A DNA stretch of 64,000 nucleotides from Inia geoffrensis (GCA_036417435.1 CM070911.1:7440001-7504000), one strand, 5' to 3'. Counted from the stretch's first letter, positions 33,706 through 44,639 are shown. The notes: generated from the letters alone by a model not told the origin. Made by a program: numbers and translations.

Positions 33706-34999
33706 GGTCTGTTACCTATTAGCTGTTCGGTTAACTTCCCTCTCCTTCCCAGCCCTGGGGGCTCGTGAGCCCAGGAGGCTGCTGGGCCTGGGCCCTGAGC
33801 ACCCCCTTAGTCAGAGCCCTGAGTGGAGACGGGGAACCTCGCGCTCCTCCCTCCCTCCGGGTCGGCAACGTCCCCCAGTCGCCGCAGGCCTGGCAGAGCC
33901 ACGGCCCGCGGGAGTCAGCACCTCCTCTCCTGCCCTACTTTGTTGTTGTCCCGTCCCAGACAATCAGACGGGGATGCAGGACAGTTGCCCTGCTTTTGCC
34001 CCTTCTCCTACCGGCGCCTTTCCTCTCCTTCCCCACTGCTCCCTCCTCGTCTGTATTCCTTGTCTTTCCACATCCTGGACGTCCCCTGGTGCCCTGGTCA
34101 CAAGGCAGAGGGGCTGGTGCTGCCGGTGCCCCCGGCCAGGACAGAGCTGCCCTTGGTCCAGCCTCCAGCTCGAGGGCCCGCCCTGCTCTCCAGCCCTTCT
34201 TCGGTTTCTCCGCTGTCTCCCAGTCTCCTCGGACTGAGGCCTGATCTGGCTGGCTTCAGGTTGGGGTGCATCCAGCTGTGAGTGCATCTGACCAGTGGGA
34301 AGTGGGATCTGAGGCCCTGCTCCACTCCAGGCCCACAACTCGGGTTTCAAGCCTAATCTCCAGCCTCTTGCTGGAGGGTGGGTGGAGAGTTGGGAACTGG
34401 AATGTGGACGGGCTGCCTGAGCCCTGATGCTCGGCCCACACCAAGGGTCGACTGGGCAAAGCTGAGTCGGCTTCCCTCAACAACTCCTGACAGAGCAGCC
34501 CAGGCGCCGGTCCGGGCTGGGATGGAGTGAGCAAAACAGCCGAGCTCTGTCCTCATGGAAACCTCGGGGAGGGCAGAGAGCGCCAGCTGGGCCATTCGTC
34601 CTGCCCCACTGGAGGAAGGAGGAAGAACGCCGGAGCCCTCCGAGGGCACGGCTGGTCCCTGAGATGTTGACGACAAGCTTCCGTAGCAGCAAACCCGCCC
34701 TCCACCCTGAGGGCCCCAGGCTCGCACTGGCTCTACAGGAAGAGGACTGGCAGGTCCAGGACAGGCTCACGGCCTCCGGTGCCAGGCTAGTCCTTCTGCC
34801 ACGCAGAAGAGTTTCCATCCTCCTCCACCAGGGCAACCAGCATCCACAGGCGGGAGCCCCCTCTGCTCCCGCGCGCCCACCCTCCAGTGTCCCCAGTTCG
34901 CGGAAGGCGGACTCCCTGGGCTCTTCCGTGCCTCCCCTGCACACGGAGCCAGCTCCTTCCTATTTCCTGTGTGTCTCTGTTCTCTCCTCTGGACTCGGT
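33706..34999. other. GC-rich stretch with long chance frames
   Basis: GC-rich with a local cluster of CpGs around 33825-33925. Frames of 152-159 codons (33765-34244 and 33823-34281, both +) and 155 codons (34477-34944, -) overlap in different frames and strands and contain no domain that I know. I do not call a gene or promoter here. Confidence 0.4.
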
Positions 35000-35013
35000 C
35001 ACGTGTGATGTTT

Positions 35014-35235
35014 TCTTTCTTTCTTTTTTTTTTTTTTTTTTTTTGCGGTACGCGGGCCTCTCACTGTTGCGGCCTCTCCTGTTGCGGAGCACAGGCTCCG
35101 GACGCGCAGGCTCAGCGGCCATGGCTCACGGGCCCAGCCGCTCCGCGGCACGTGGGATCTTCCCGGACTGAGGCACGAACCTGTGTCCCCTGCATCGGCA
35201 GGCGGACTCTCAACCACTGCGCCACCAGGGAAGCC
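35014..35235 (-). repeat. CHR SINE, short form, near consensus
   Basis: TTTCTTTCTTT plus poly-T left and GCCACCAGGGAAGCC right. The duplication CACG(T/C)GTGATGTTT lies at 35000-35013 and 35236-35249; the one mismatch is a CpG transition. Confidence 0.97.
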
Positions 35236-35249
35236 CACGCGTGATGTTT

Positions 35250-35779
35250 GAAACATCCTTCTGCCCTTTCCTCCACCGGCTCTCCCGCCCGACCACCTCT
35301 TCCCCTGCACACCCATCGCACCTGTCAGCTGGCCCTCCCTTGCCCACGCGCTCTGCCCTCTGACACCATTCTCACTGGTCTCTGGCCTCCCGGTGACCAA
35401 ATGCAATTGGCCCTTCCAGGCCTCCTTTCCTGGCCTGGCCGCCCTGCTCCTGCCCTGAAAGCCTCCTCCTTCTGCTTCGGTGGAAACTTCTGTTGAGCTG
35501 ACTTTGGCCCGACCTTGCCCCACTCTATCCTCCTCACCTCAACCCCCTTCCTCAACCGCTCCTTAAATGCGGATGTTCCCAGAGAGCCCAGACACTTTCA
35601 GGTCTCCATGCCACCTGGAGCCCGTCTTGCTCCTTCTAGACCTTCTTTCCAAATCTCCTCCAAGCCCTAGACCCGCAGATCCATTCGCAGTAGTTTAGTA
35701 AACCTCTCCCTTCAGCCTTGCTGGCAGGAAGTCTGCAGGCGCCGTCCTCCCGGGCCTTCCCTCAATGACTGGTCACCTC
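35250..35779. other. Pyrimidine-rich unassigned stretch
   Basis: C- and T-rich sequence that may be the diverged upstream part of the following L2 (CTGCCCTGAAAGCCTCCTCC), but I cannot align it with confidence. Confidence 0.35.
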
Positions 35780-36330
35780 AGCTGCCCACTGCCATGTGCC
35801 CCTCCACTCCCACCTAACTGGCCGCCGAGTCCTGTTCACCTGCTGCCAAATGACCCTGGGGTCTGTCCTTCTGTCTCTCTGCCCCAGTTCCTCTCCACTC
35901 CACAGTCCTCTGCTGGCCTTTCAGCCTGCTGCCGCCTGGCGCCTCGCCTCCAGCCCCTTCTGCTCTCCCTCGTTGTCAAAACACTGAACACCTGCTTCTC
36001 AATGCCGCCTCTTTGCACAGGCTGTTCCCTCTGCCTAGGATGTCCTTCCTGCGTCACCCGCCTGGGGATCCCCTCTCCACTCCTCAAATCCTCCTCTTCC
36101 CAGGAGCTCTGCTCCAGGAGGCCCATCCGGTCCCACGTCTTGTGTGCCTGTTCCACCATCCAACACCCCCTCTGGCCTCCCGACTTCTCTCCCCGCTGGC
36201 ATCCACTCCAGCACAAGGGTCGTGTGCGCACGATCTGTTCCGCTCACTGCTCGGATGGCTCCCAGAGCGGGCAGCCTGTCTGACTCAGCTCCCTGACCCC
36301 AGCCGTGGGCACGGCCCAGCACACAGGGGC
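35780..36330 (+). repeat. L2 LINE relic
   Basis: CCTCTTTGCACAGGCTGTTC, CCTCTGCCTAGGATGTCCTT, then TCAAATCCTCCTCTTCCCAG and GCTCCAGGAGGCCCATCCGG follow the L2 3' region in order. The region has no long frame of its own meaning. Confidence 0.85.
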
Positions 36331-36469
36331 CAAGCTGTGACCGATGGCCCAGGGTCTCTGCTGTGGATGGAAATGGGGGTCCAGAGAGGGAATGGGGGTC
36401 GAGCCACAGGAAGAATCACATCCCCACAACTAGGAACCTGAGAACTTGGTCAGACCTGCCCAAGGCGGC

Positions 36470-36550
36470 AGTTAGTGTTCCCATTAATTAGTGAACTCTG
36501 TAAAGTACTTTGAACATGAAACACACTATATAAATGCCAAGTATTATTAT
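36470..36550 (+). repeat. MIR 3' end relic
   Basis: CTCTGTAAAGTACTTTGAAC and ATATAAATGCCAAGTATTAT form the MIR 3' tail. Confidence 0.75.
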
Positions 36551-36839
36551 GAAAAAGTAAGAAGTTCTCTAATATGCCAGACTGGAGAGCCCCAGGCTAG
36601 TCCAAATAAAATGAACGAATGCAGAAAATTAAGCAATTAAAAGGTGATATTTCAGGATTTGCAAAAAGCTGAAAGTACCGAATGGCTGCATCTGCGGGGT
36701 GATCGTAGCCCCCCTCCCTCTGCCCTCTCTGCATAGCCGGCCCCCTGAGCCGACCTTGCATCTATCTGGAAGGGCTGAGCGGAGGTTTAGAGCGGGATTG
36801 GGAGGGGGCGAGGTCTAGGAAAAGACGCTGAGCCTGGAC

Positions 36840-37000
36840 GGATCGGCTGGTGGGAGCCTCTGTGCCAGTGGTGTGAGCTTTGGCAAGTCAGGCCTCCCCT
36901 CCGAACCCCGGTTTCCCTGAGCGTAGGATAGGAGGCATCTGCAGCACCAACCCTGGCATCGCCCTTGACTCCACTCCCTGGCCAGAGGGCTCTGAGCGGG
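36840..37000 (+). repeat. Possible MIR relic
   Basis: GGTGTGAGCTTTGGCAAGTC and AACCCCGGTTTCCCTGAGCG fit the MIR core loosely. Confidence 0.5.
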
Positions 37001-37254
37001 GGCAGGAAGGGGCGGCCAACGGCATCGGGCTCCAACACTTGCCACCTCCATCCTTAGAGCCAGGTGACCCCACGAGGCACATGTGCTTCCTTGTCAGCAC
37101 TTGGGGATGGCGACATCCCCTTCACAGAACTGTCGTGGTTAAGAAATGAAACTTAGGTACAGATGCACGGAAAACTGTTGACCACAGCATGCGGCCTGGG
37201 GTTTGCTTGCTGGCTCATCCTTCAACTTGACATATTGAAACATTGTGGATTTCT

Positions 37255-37400
37255 CTCTTCCTTTTCGGGAGGTCTGTCCTGACGTCCAAGGGCCAAGGTT
37301 CAAATCCCAGGCCTTCACTGAGGGGCTGTGTGACGCTCTTCCCATCTTTGTGGAAAGGAGATAAAGATTCCCACCTCTGAGCTTTGCTGTCCCCCAGTAG
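37255..37400 (+). repeat. Possible MIR relic
   Basis: AAGGTTCAAATCCCAGGCCT, GGGCTGTGTGACGCTCTTCC and AAGGAGATAAAGATTCCCAC fit MIR. Confidence 0.55.
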
Positions 37401-37699
37401 AAATCCTCAGTCCAAGGTCAGCCTCATGGTAGATAAATGCAGGTAAATAAATGTTTGTTTTCCTTCCCTCCAGGCTGGCGGAGGTCAGTGGCGTGACATG
37501 CACAGTTTCATCCAGGCTACGAGAGACAAGAGAAACCCCGTTCACAGCCCCTCTCCCCAGAACCTCCGTCAGAAACTCCTTATTTACGCGTGCCTTGAAA
37601 TAAACACCCAGGAGGACCCAGTCACAGGCCAGCCTAAGAAAGGGGCTGAGAAACCAGCTCAAAGTCAAAACTCCTTGGCCTGAGACAACAGCTGAGCAG

Positions 37700-37815
37700 A
37701 AACGGTCCCCTGATTCGGGACCATGGGGTTCCACATTCAGCTGATTGGCCTCAGCTTGCTTATCTGTAAAATGGGCTCTTTGGACTAGGCAATGCTCAGG
37801 ATCACCGGCGTTCTG
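37700..37815 (+). repeat. Possible MIR relic
   Basis: GGGTTCCACATTCAGCTGAT, then CAGCTTGCTTATCTGTAAAA and TGGGCTCTTTGGACTAGGCA. Confidence 0.55.
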
Positions 37816-38275
37816 ACCTCACTGGTCGTTTGCATAAATCTCAAGCTCAGACAAAGGTGGCAGGAGTCCTGGGTTGGCCTTGCCTCTTTTGACCTCATTC
37901 TCTGACCCGTGTAGGTCTCCTGAGGTGTGGTGCACCCGGGTTGGTCCCTGGGGTCTCCATCACTGTGGAAAGGGGGAGAAACAGGACCTTGGGGAGCCCT
38001 TGCTCGGGGTGGGCCCTGGGCCCCCAGCAGTCATGGAGGGCGTCACTATCCCCAGGGCCGGGTGTCAGTGAGGGGCACCAAGGGCGCTGCTCCCAGCTCT
38101 GGCCTCTGCCTGATGGCCGCCTGGGAGGCCATCCTCTGCTTGGCCCCCACCTGAGTCGTATCCCTGCTCCTCTGGCTTCCCCCCTGGAGGCTCAGCACCA
38201 GGGCTGATGTAGGGCCTGGGCCTTGACCCCCCGGGGTGTGGCTCAGCCCCTCACATTAGCACCACCTGTGAGGTA
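37816..38275. other. No recognised content
   Basis: GC-rich; three overlapping plus-strand frames (65-88 codons) without motifs. Confidence 0.4.
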
Positions 38276-38390
38276 GGCCCGTGAGCCATGGCCGCTGAGC
38301 CTGCGCGTCCGGAGCCTGTGCTCCGCAACGGGAGAGGCCACAACAGTGAGAGGCCCACGTACTGCAAAAAAAAAAAAAAAAAAAAAAAAA
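38276..38390 (+). repeat. CHR SINE, short form, 5'-truncated
   Basis: It starts inside the SINE at GGCCCGTGAGCCATGGCCGC, so the whole tRNA-like promoter head is missing; the 3' part and a 25-A tail (38366-38390) are intact. No target duplication was found, and the old L1 begins directly after the tail. Confidence 0.93.
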
Positions 38391-38391
38391 G

Positions 38392-40700
38392 TACAAGTCT
38401 TATATACCAAAAACTATAAAACTTCCCTGAGAGAAACTGAAGATTTAAATAAATAGAAACACATTTCACATTCATGGATTGGAAGACTCAATATTGGATA
38501 GATGTCAAATCTCTTCAAAGTGAATTACAGATACAGTGCAATCCCTATCAAAATCCCAGCAGACATTTTTTGCAGATATTAACAAGCTAATCCTAAAATT
38601 TATATGGAAATGCAAAGAACCCAAACTAGTCAAAACAATCCTGAAGAAGAACAAAGTTGGAGAACTCACGTTCCCTGATTTCAAAACTCATTATAAAGCT
38701 ACAATAATTAAGACAGTATAGTACTGGCATAAGGATATGTATATGTGTATGGTAGCAAAGAATGGTGTTTCAGCCAATGTGCTAAAATAATTATATATCC
38801 GTGTGCCAAAAGATGAATTTAGACCCTTAACTCACACCTTACACAAAAATTAACTCAAAATAGATCCTAGACATATGTATAAGAGCTTAATATTTTTAGG
38901 AAAAAACAGGATAAAATCTTTGTGAACTTGGGCTAAGCAAACAGTTCTTAGATACAACTGTGAAAGAAAAAGAACTGATAAACTGGACTTCATCTAAAAG
39001 TTAAAATCTTTTGTACTTTAAAAGACACCATTAGGAGAAGGAAATGACAAGCCACAGACTGGAAGAAAACTCTTTGTCAATCAATATATCTGATAAAGTA
39101 CTTGTACCCACAATATATAACTCAATAAGAAGACCAACAGCCAATTAAAAAATAGGCAAAATATCTGAATAGACATTTCATCAAAAAAAGATACACGAAT
39201 TGCTCATTAGTCATTAGAGAAATGCCCATTAAAACCATTTCACATTAAGATACCACTCTACACTGGCTATAATTTTTAAAACTTGCAATACTAAGTATCA
39301 ACATGGCTGGTGGGAATATATGTTGAAACTTCAAAAAAAACACAGTTTTTCAGTTTCCTAAAAAGTTAAACATAATTTTACCATATAACCCAGGAATTTT
39401 CTCTACCCAAGAGTAATGAAAAATATGGCCATACAAAAAGTTGTACATAAATTTTCATAGAAGCATTATTCATAACAGACAAAAATGGAAGAAATCCAAT
39501 GGATCATCAACTGATAAATGCATAAACAAAATGTGGTCTGTTCGTGCACTGGAATAATATTCAACAAAAAAAAGAGCAAACTACTGATACAACATAGATG
39601 AACCTCAAAATATTACGGTAAGATAAGATAGATGCAGAAGACTTCATACTGTAAAATTCCATTTATATGAAATATCCAGAAAGGACAAATTTATAGAGAC
39701 GGTGAGCAGATAGGTGGTTGTCTGGGGCTGGGGGTGGGAATGGGGACAGATGTCACACATTCTCGAGAGATCCTTTGAGGGTGATGGATGCTTTAAAAGT
39801 CAACTGTGAACCACCATGGAGAACAGTATGCAGGCTCCTTAAAAAACTATAAATAGAACAACCATACTACCCAGCAATCCCACTACTGGGCATATACCCT
39901 GAGAAAACCACAATTAAAAAAGAGTCATGTACCACAATGTTCATTGCAGCTCTATTTACAATAGGCAGGACATGGAAGCAACCTAAGTGTCCATTGACAG
40001 ATGAATGGATAAAGAAGATGCGGCATATATATACAATGGAATATTCCTCAGCCATAAAAAGAAACAAAATTAAGTTATTTGTAGTGAGGTGGATGGACCT
40101 AGAGTCTGTCCTACAGAGTGAAGTAAGTCAGAAAGAGAGAAACAAATACTGTATGATAACACATATATATGGAATCTAAAAAAAAAAAAAAATTCCTCTG
40201 AAGAACCTAGGGGCAGGGATAAAGATGCAGATGTAAAGAATGGACTTGAGGACACGGGGAGGGGGAACGGTAAGCTGGGAGGAAGTGAGAAAGTAGCATT
40301 GACATATATACACCACCAAATGTAAAATAGATAGCCAGTGGGAAGCAGCCGCATAGCACAGGGAGATCAGCTCCGTGCTTTGTGACCACCTAGAGGGGTG
40401 GGATAGGGAGGGTAGGAGGGAGACGCAAGAGGGAGGAGATATGGGGATATATGTGTATGTATAGCTGATTCACTGTGTTATAAAGCAGAAATTAACACAT
40501 CATTGTAAAGCAATTATACTCCAACAAAGATGTTAAAAAATAAATTAATTAAATAAAATAAAAAATAAAAGTCAACTGTGGTGATTGATGGCTGCACATC
40601 AATTTGCAAATGTAAATTTACTGAAAGTCATTGAATTTTACACTTAAAACAGGTGACTTTCAATGTACGTAAAATTATACCTCAAAAATATATTCATAAA
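38392..40700 (+). mobile_element. Old L1, ORF2 C-terminal region and 3' UTR, hosting a younger L1
   Basis: 38392-39794 follows L1 ORF2 into the 3' end: GTGCAATCCCTATCAAAATC, TTATATGGAAATGCAAAGAA, TTAACTCAAAATAGATCCTA, TCATTAGAGAAATGCCCATT. The end resumes at 40581-40700 (ATTTGCAAATGTAAATTTAC, TACGTAAAATTATACCTCAA). Only a 61-codon frame survives (38536-38721). Defective. Confidence 0.9.
39809..40566 (+). mobile_element. Younger cetartiodactyl L1, 5'-truncated, nested in old L1
   Basis: It runs from the last part of ORF2 (CCATGGAGAACAGTATGCAG, CCCACTACTGGGCATATACC, CATAAAAAGAAACAAAATTA) through the whole 3' UTR to an AAATAAAATAAAAAATAA tail. The perfect 14-bp duplication AAAAGTCAACTGTG lies at 39795-39808 and 40567-40580. 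Length is about 760 bp of a normal 6-7 kb, so it is dead on arrival. Confidence 0.96.
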
Positions 40701-40835
40701 ATATACGTGTAGAAAAGACTGGAAGAAAACATGCCAAAACAGTAAGTTCTTTTATCTTTGGGTAATAGGATTATGGATGCTGTTATTTTCTCCTGTATTC
40801 TTTTCTACATTTTCTAAATGTTCTCAATGGGTCTG
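40701..40835 (+). repeat. Ancient interspersed repeat end, family not assigned
   Basis: TTTGGGTAATAGGATTATGG and TTCTACATTTTCTAAATG resemble the ends near 8.5, 24.2 and 47.7 kb. Confidence 0.5.
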
Positions 40836-40859
40836 CAGTCCTTAGATATTCAAAAAACA

Positions 40860-40889
40860 GTGTGTGTGTGTGTGTGTGTGTATGTGTGC
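40860..40889. repeat. (TG)n microsatellite
   Basis: About eleven TG units followed by TATGTGTGC. Confidence 0.9.
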
Positions 40890-41199
40890 AGGATATGAGG
40901 CAAAACTTGTTTGTTGTTTGCCTTGGTGAAAGAAGCTGTTGTCTTAAAGCTGCCAGATGTTTCTTGAGCAGGAAAAGCAAAGACATGCCTCTATTCTGGG
41001 CAGAGGCCTCAGGGGCAGCCTCCATAGCAATGCACACGGAAGAGTCACAGGTGTTCATCGTCTGGTCAAAGGCCATTCCGGAAAATAATCCTTGAAACAC
41101 AGAGTTCAAGGTCACAGCAGGGTGAGAAGGTGGGCAAATTCATAAACGGTGAGAAACGTCCTAGAAGAAAGGAGTTGGAGACCTTGACTCCTTCCCTTT
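40890..41199. other. No recognised content
   Basis: A 110-codon minus frame (40783-41115) extends across the microsatellite and carries a (TH)n run from it; not coding in my view. Confidence 0.4.
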
Positions 41200-41464
41200 C
41201 ATATTTGTTAAGAAAAATTTTGTTGACTATAAACTACATCAGGAAGTGCATAAATTCTGAGCAAACAAGTCCATGAACTTTCCAAAGGTACAACTACCAT
41301 TCAGAGCAAGATATAGAATGTTCCTGCAGCCACCTTATGCCCCCTCCCAGTCACTAAGTCTCCCAAGGGAAACCACCCTTCTTATACCAAAGACTGTTTT
41401 ACCGTTGTGAACATTATGTGTATAAAAGCATGCAGCACATTCTCTTCTGCGTCTGCTCCTTCTT

Positions 41465-41665
41465 TTTTTTTTTTTTTTGCGTGGGCCTCTCACTGTTGTG
41501 GCCTCTCCCGTTGGGGAGCACAGGCTCCGGACGTGCAGGCTCAGCGGCCATGGCTCATGGGTCCAGCCGCTCCGCGGCATGTGGGATCTTCCCGGATCGG
41601 GGCACGAACCCATGTCCCCTGCATCGGCAGGTGGACTCTCAACCGCTGCGCCACCAGGGAAGCCC
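41465..41665 (-). repeat. CHR SINE, short form
   Basis: Poly-T then GCGTGGGCCTCTCACTGTTG and a right end GCCACCAGGGAAGCC. The flanks TGCGTCTGCTCCTTCTT (41448-41464) and TGCATCTGCTTCTTTT (41666-41681) are a diverged target duplication. Confidence 0.96.
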
Positions 41666-41764
41666 TGCATCTGCTTCTTTTATTCAGCCTTATGTTGGTG
41701 TCTTGTACACGCTGTTCATTCTCATTGCTGTGTCCTGTTCCATTGTATGAATATACCTCAATTT

Positions 41765-41844
41765 ATTTATTTTTTTAATTGAAGTATGGTTGATTTAAGA
41801 TGTTGTGTTAGTTTCAGGCATACAGCAAAGTGATTCAGATATAT

Positions 41845-41845
<1 letters not shown>
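41765..41845 (-). repeat. Cetartiodactyl L1, 3' terminal scrap
   Basis: TTTTTTTAATTGAAGTATGG, TTGATTTAAGATGTTGTGTT, then GTTTCAGGCATACAGCAAAG match the end of L1 seen at 16.1 kb. It passes directly into a (GT)n run. Confidence 0.85.

Positions 41846-41880
<35 letters not shown>
41846..41880. repeat. (GT)n microsatellite, uninterrupted
   Basis: Seventeen perfect GT units at the end of an L1 scrap. The longest pure dinucleotide run in the window and probably length-variable. Confidence 0.95.
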
Positions 41881-41882
<2 letters not shown>

Positions 41883-42160
41883 TGACAAGGGTCCTTGTCA
41901 ACTCACGGTTTTGTCTGTCTTCATTTTAGCCCCTTTGGTGGGTATAGTAGAGCCACATTGTGGTTTTACTTGCATGTCCCCGATGGCTGGTAAAGCACAT
42001 TTTCTTTTGCTTACTCGCCATTGGCTTTATTCTTTGTTGGAGTGCCTGTTCATGGCCTTTGCTTATTTTTCTATTGGCTTGCCTGATTGTTACTGGTTTG
42101 TGGGAATTAAAATATATATATTCTGAGGACATGTCCTTTGTCAGAAATATGTGTGGCAGG

Positions 42161-42451
42161 GGGCTTCCCTGGTGGCACAGTGGTTGAGAATCCGCCTGCC
42201 AATGCAGGGCACACGGGTTTAAGCCCTGATCTGGGAAGATCCCACATGCCACGGAGCAACTGGGCCCGTGAGCCACAATTACTGAGCCTGCACGTCTGGA
42301 GCCTGTGCTCCGCAACAAGAGGCCGTGATAGTGAGAGGCCTGCGCACCGCAATGAAGAGTGGCCCCCGCTTGCCACAACTGGGGAAAGCCCTCGCACAGA
42401 AATGAAGACCCAACACAGCCATAAATAAATGAATTAATTAATTAAAAAAAA
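42161..42451 (+). repeat. CHR SINE, mosaic of short and long forms
   Basis: The first two thirds match the short form (CTGGAGCCTGTGCTCCGCAA, then GTGAGAGGCCTGCGCACC). It then continues with the 3' region of the long form (GAAGAGTGGCCCCCGCTTGC, GACCCAACACAGCCATAAAT). The 18-bp duplication AGAAATATGT(G/A)TGGCAGG lies at 42143-42160 and 42452-42469. Confidence 0.95.
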
Positions 42452-42760
42452 AGAAATATGTATGGCAGGTAACTTCTACTCTGCGGCTGACCTTTTCATT
42501 CTCTTAATGGTGCCGTTTGATGAAGAGCAGTTTTTCCTTCTAGTAAAGTCCAATTTATTTGTTTCTTCCCTTATGGTGAGTGCTTTTTGTGTTTTGTTTA
42601 AGAAATCCTTGCTAATCCCAAGACCATGAGGATGTTTTCCTATTTTTTTCTTCTGAAGACTTTACTGTTTCACCTTTCACATCTAGATCTGCTGTGCATT
42701 TGGAATTGATCTCTGTGAATGTATGGAGTGAGGCAGGTGAAGTTCAACATCACTGGAGCC

Positions 42761-43884
42761 TCTGAGGGTGGGAGAGACAAGGCCCCACCGGGAGGGAGCG
42801 GACTTGGCCTGGTGTGGCCGGGCAGCATGAGCTCTTTCAGCTCTGCGTGGGTCTCCGACTAAACTACGCTGTTGACCTGGCCACTACCCAATGTGATGGA
42901 GGCTATGAAGAGGCAGGAGGGGCTGGGAGCCAGATACTCAGGTAAGCATTGGCACAGGTGGCCTTGGTCTGGCACACACTGAGGGAGGTCGGGGTGCCCA
43001 TGTCAGCAGAGAGGTGAGGGGTGGTCACAGTTGAATGGATGCAGGCAAAGACCCCTCCTCCTCTCCTGTATCCTATGGAACCACCTCCAGGCCGGCTGAG
43101 GGAAAACCATTGGACTGCGTGAGGCCTGTGCTTGGCAATGATCCTTCAAGGCCATGATGAAACCACTGCAGAAGGAAACTGGGTCAGCTCCTCGCTTCTC
43201 TACAGCTGGAAGCAGAGTGTCCAGCCCTTTCAGACTGAGTCTCTGAGGCTCTTGGGAAATTGGTTAGATGCGTGCTCAGTTGACTAATTGGAATGTTAAA
43301 AAGAGATATGCCTGAGAAAGTGGGTCACACCAGTAATGTATATAAATAAGTGACTCACCCTTCAAGCCACCAAAATAGTTGGTTTTTGATGTGGCTCAGC
43401 TGGTAATTCCTGAGGAAGATGTAATTCTCCACACCAGGCCCACCAATGGAACAACTGCTTTGAAAAATGTTATTCTGGGTGAGTTTCCACTACGTGGCAT
43501 AGGCCAGAGCAGGGGAGTGCCAGCACACCTCCCTCTAAGTGCTTCTTATCAGTGTTGAACTGAGGGTTGCCTTCCAGAACTTTCCACATGGTCTCGGATG
43601 GCTAAGTTAAAACATGACCTACCAAAGGACTGACAGATCAGTTTAGGCCTTGCTCTCCACTGAACAAAAAGTCCTCTTCCAAGAGACGTGCCTGGTTTTC
43701 TTCCCCCACCTCAACTCTTCCAAGCTACCAAAGGGGAAGCCCATCCCTCCTGCATAGCCTTTGGGAGTACAGGGCTGGGGGGAGGCAGGGCCCTCTCCAC
43801 TTGCTCTCTCTTCTTTCCTATGACACCCTGGGGGTCTGCCTTTCTCTACATCGCAAAGTCAGTCATAAGGCTGGAGGAGTCCTT
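42761..43884. other. Longer repeat-free stretch without recognised gene
   Basis: About 1.1 kb with no named repeat. Its only long frame is 43688-43960 (+, 90 codons). Some phrases look exon-like (AGATACTCAGGTAAGCATTG near 42930 holds a donor-like CAGGTAAG), but no open frame of useful length supports an exon. Confidence 0.4.
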
Positions 43885-44150
43885 CTGTTCTGGTAGAAAA
43901 AGCATAGGCCTTAGGATAGATTTGCCTGGGAAGAATCCCACCTCCATCACTTCCTACTAACTGTGAGATTATGGGCAGGTTCTTAATCCTTCTTACCCTC
44001 AGTTGTCCCATCTGTGAAATGGGGACAATGCCTATCTCATAGAGTTGTTATGAGGACTAATCAGGATGATGAATCTCAAGAGTCCATGTATCTTTTTGGA
44101 GCACAGTAGGTACCCAATAACATTAGCTATTATTATTCCATTTTAAACTA
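43885..44150 (+). repeat. MIR SINE relic, nearly full length
   Basis: GCCTGGGAAGAATCCCACCT, GAGATTATGGGCAGGTTCTT, CATCTGTGAAATGGGGACAA, CATAGAGTTGTTATGAGGAC, then AGCACAGTAGGTACCCAATA at the 3' end. Confidence 0.93.
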
Positions 44151-44639
44151 CCATCTCCCTTGAGTATAGGTGCAGAGCCCACCCATCAGAATAGTCCAGA
44201 GACATATTGTAGAGCTTTGGCCCAACCTTCTTTGGAAATTTACTTCACTTGTGAGGTTCCATTGTGAAATATCGAAACATCGATGTGGAAGAAAGGAAGA
44301 CAAAGCCCAGACTCTGAATCAACCAGTAGGTGTAGTGTTTCAGAGACTCCACAGGAGGGTGAGCCCAGTGACTCACCATAGTGATCCTTTTACTTTTCCT
44401 AGTGACCAATCTGATTTTTCCATTACACGGCAATGATTCACCATTTGCTGTTGCAGCTATGTAACTGGGGCTGTTTTGATCTGGGGTGCCTATATCTGTA
44501 TTTTGATGTCACCCCGGGAAGCTTTGGGGAATATTCTTTTTCACACACCCTGGTACATGCTGTAACAAACCATTGTTGAAATGCCATCCCTGAGAATGAA
44601 ATCACCTGCCTCCTGTTCTCTGGGAAGGGAGCAGCTGAA
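44151..44639. other. No recognised content
   Basis: One 88-codon plus frame (44170-44436) without motif; nothing else seen. Confidence 0.4.

Larger units (their letters stand above)
41200..42760 (-). mobile_element. Old L1 (L1M type), antisense, with three nested insertions
   Basis: Landmarks of the antisense 3' region: CCATTCAGAGCAAGATATAG, TCCATTGTATGAATATACCT, GTGGTTTTACTTGCATGTCC, GCCTTTGCTTATTTTTCTAT, TTGGAATTGATCTCTGTGAA. Two CHR SINEs and a short L1 3' end are inserted. Confidence 0.78.

Noticed and set aside
33765..34281. CpG cluster and long frames suggesting a promoter island with a first exon.
   Set aside because: CpGs are dense only over about 100 bp, frames overlap in different frames and strands, and no conserved peptide or convincing splice site was seen. 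A CpG observed/expected calculation would settle it.
34999..35523. A 174-codon minus-strand open frame.
   Set aside because: About 70 codons come from a CHR SINE and its tail reads as poly-Lys; the rest has no motif. It is a SINE-extended chance frame.
40207..40389. Frames with near-identical peptides at 40207-40389 (-) and 52052-52234 (+), looking like a two-copy gene.
   Set aside because: Both are antisense translations of the same L1 3' UTR in two inverted L1 copies.
42925..42960. Donor-like CAGGTAAG after a short exon-like phrase.
   Set aside because: No open frame of useful length precedes it and no matching acceptor or conserved peptide was found.
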